DNA of 6,418 nt from NCBI GenBank assembly GCA_030526445.1, contig JAUNCV010000120.1, positions 1 through 6,418 of the forward strand. The letters run 5' to 3'. Numbering within the stretch: the stretch's first letter is position 1; every line of letters starts with the position of its first letter. The notes beneath the pieces were generated by a model. It was not told the DNA's origin and did no database searches. It saw only the letters and a list, made by a program, of their open reading frames with translations. The translations under genes were made by a program, and so were the position numbers. Below, one piece after another: positions 5,907-6,418 of the stretch. The DNA is from Bacteroidales bacterium (lineage in GTDB: Bacteria > Bacteroidota > Bacteroidia > Bacteroidales > UBA3663).

Positions 5907-6418
5907 TTATTTTTTTGTTTTCTTCGATTTGTTCTTTTTGCTTTGTTTCTTGTCGGCCACTACAGGTTTGAGTATCTCCTGATAGCGCTTTTTATCGGCC
6001 AGAACTGCTGCTGCTTCCTGACTCCACTTGTCTTTGAGAAGTGCCTGTTGGATGGCACCTTGCTGATAGTCGAAACGCAAAGCCAGATCCTCTTCCAGCT
6101 GCTCGCGCAACTCTGAGCGAAGGCTGTCAAGATCATGATCCACATCGAGTTTAAGCACCTGCACCACTGTGTCGCGAAGATGAGTGCGCACAAACTGGTC
6201 GAAGTCGTCCATATCAGCATCGGTCAGGAAATGCCCCTTGCCTGTTTCCGGACGGTTGTCACGATGCTCATAGCAATATTTGGTGCTATAGTCGAAGAAG
6301 ATATTCTCGCGTTCGAGCACAAAAGCAAAATTGCTCATCAGCTCGGGCTTGATTTCAACATCGGGCTTAATGCCACCACCATCGCGCACCTCTCGTCCGC
6401 CAGCCGTATGGAACACAT
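5907..6418 (-). CDS. S41 family peptidase (C-terminal processing protease type), C-terminal part only
   Basis: This is the last 169 codons of a larger gene whose 5' part lies beyond the right edge. The segment VFHTAGGREVRDGGGIKPDV matches the end of the S41 protease domain of CtpA/Tsp-like enzymes as found in Bacteroidales, where a turn with GGGI-PD closes the catalytic fold. The valine codon GTG at 6414-6416 is internal, not a start. The PDZ domain and the catalytic Ser/Lys are not in the window. After it comes a charged helical extension of about 125 residues and a basic tail, KKQSKKNKSKKTKK. Family members are usually exported and cleave proteins in the cell envelope; export of this one cannot be seen. 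It lies 25 bases upstream of the C1 peptidase gene on the same strand, so the two envelope peptidases are probably made from one mRNA. Confidence 0.85.
   Translation of the reverse strand, partial: VFHTAGGREVRDGGGIKPDVEIKPELMSNFAFVLERENIFFDYSTKYCYEHRDNRPETGKGHFLTDADMDDFDQFVRTHLRDTVVQVLKLDVDHDLDSLRSELREQLEEDLALRFDYQQGAIQQALLKDKWSQEAAAVLADKKRYQEILKPVVADKKQSKKNKSKKTKK

Noticed and set aside
6414..6416. GTG as the start of a 169-residue protein at the right edge
   Set aside because: The sequence around it (VFHTAGGREV) matches the interior of S41 peptidases, so the frame continues beyond the window.

Overview
This window looks like ordinary chromosomal DNA from a member of the Bacteroidales, probably Prevotella or a close relative. 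The evidence is the set of protein families: a Bacteroidetes-type S9 peptidase with an SHEVTLGIYN segment, a secreted bleomycin-hydrolase-like C1 peptidase, a 23S rRNA methyltransferase with a lysine-rich tail, and an S41 peptidase with the C-terminal signature HTAGGREVRDGGG. All stops are TAA, and no start is preceded by a clear Shine-Dalgarno sequence, which is usual in this phylum. The genus assignment is inference from family resemblance only.

All five genes lie on the minus strand, so transcription runs from high to low coordinates. In that order they are: the C-terminal part of an S41 peptidase, cut by the right edge (5907-6418); a secreted C1 peptidase (4658-5881); a 120-base spacer with degenerate octamer repeats and a long imperfect inverted repeat (4538-4657); serine O-acetyltransferase CysE (3626-4537); a 50-base spacer; a THUMP/RlmL-type RNA methyltransferase (1962-3575); and an S9 prolyl-oligopeptidase-family peptidase (1-1959), cut by the left edge one codon after its catalytic histidine. 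Spacing suggests two transcription units, S41-C1 (25-base gap) and cysE-methyltransferase-S9 (50- and 2-base gaps). The 120-base spacer is the most likely boundary.

Three of the five products are peptidases. Two show signal peptides, and the third belongs to a family that usually works in the cell envelope. This fits an organism that digests peptides outside the cytoplasm. CysE supplies O-acetylserine for cysteine synthesis, and the methyltransferase modifies rRNA; neither has an obvious mechanistic link to the peptidases. I see no mobile element, CRISPR array, RNA gene, phage gene or defence system. I do not think the window holds an undescribed multi-gene system. The items most worth a second look are the changed substrate-anchor residues of the S9 peptidase, the structured spacer at 4557-4656, the isoleucine-ended CysE tail, and the repetitive lysine-rich tail of the methyltransferase.
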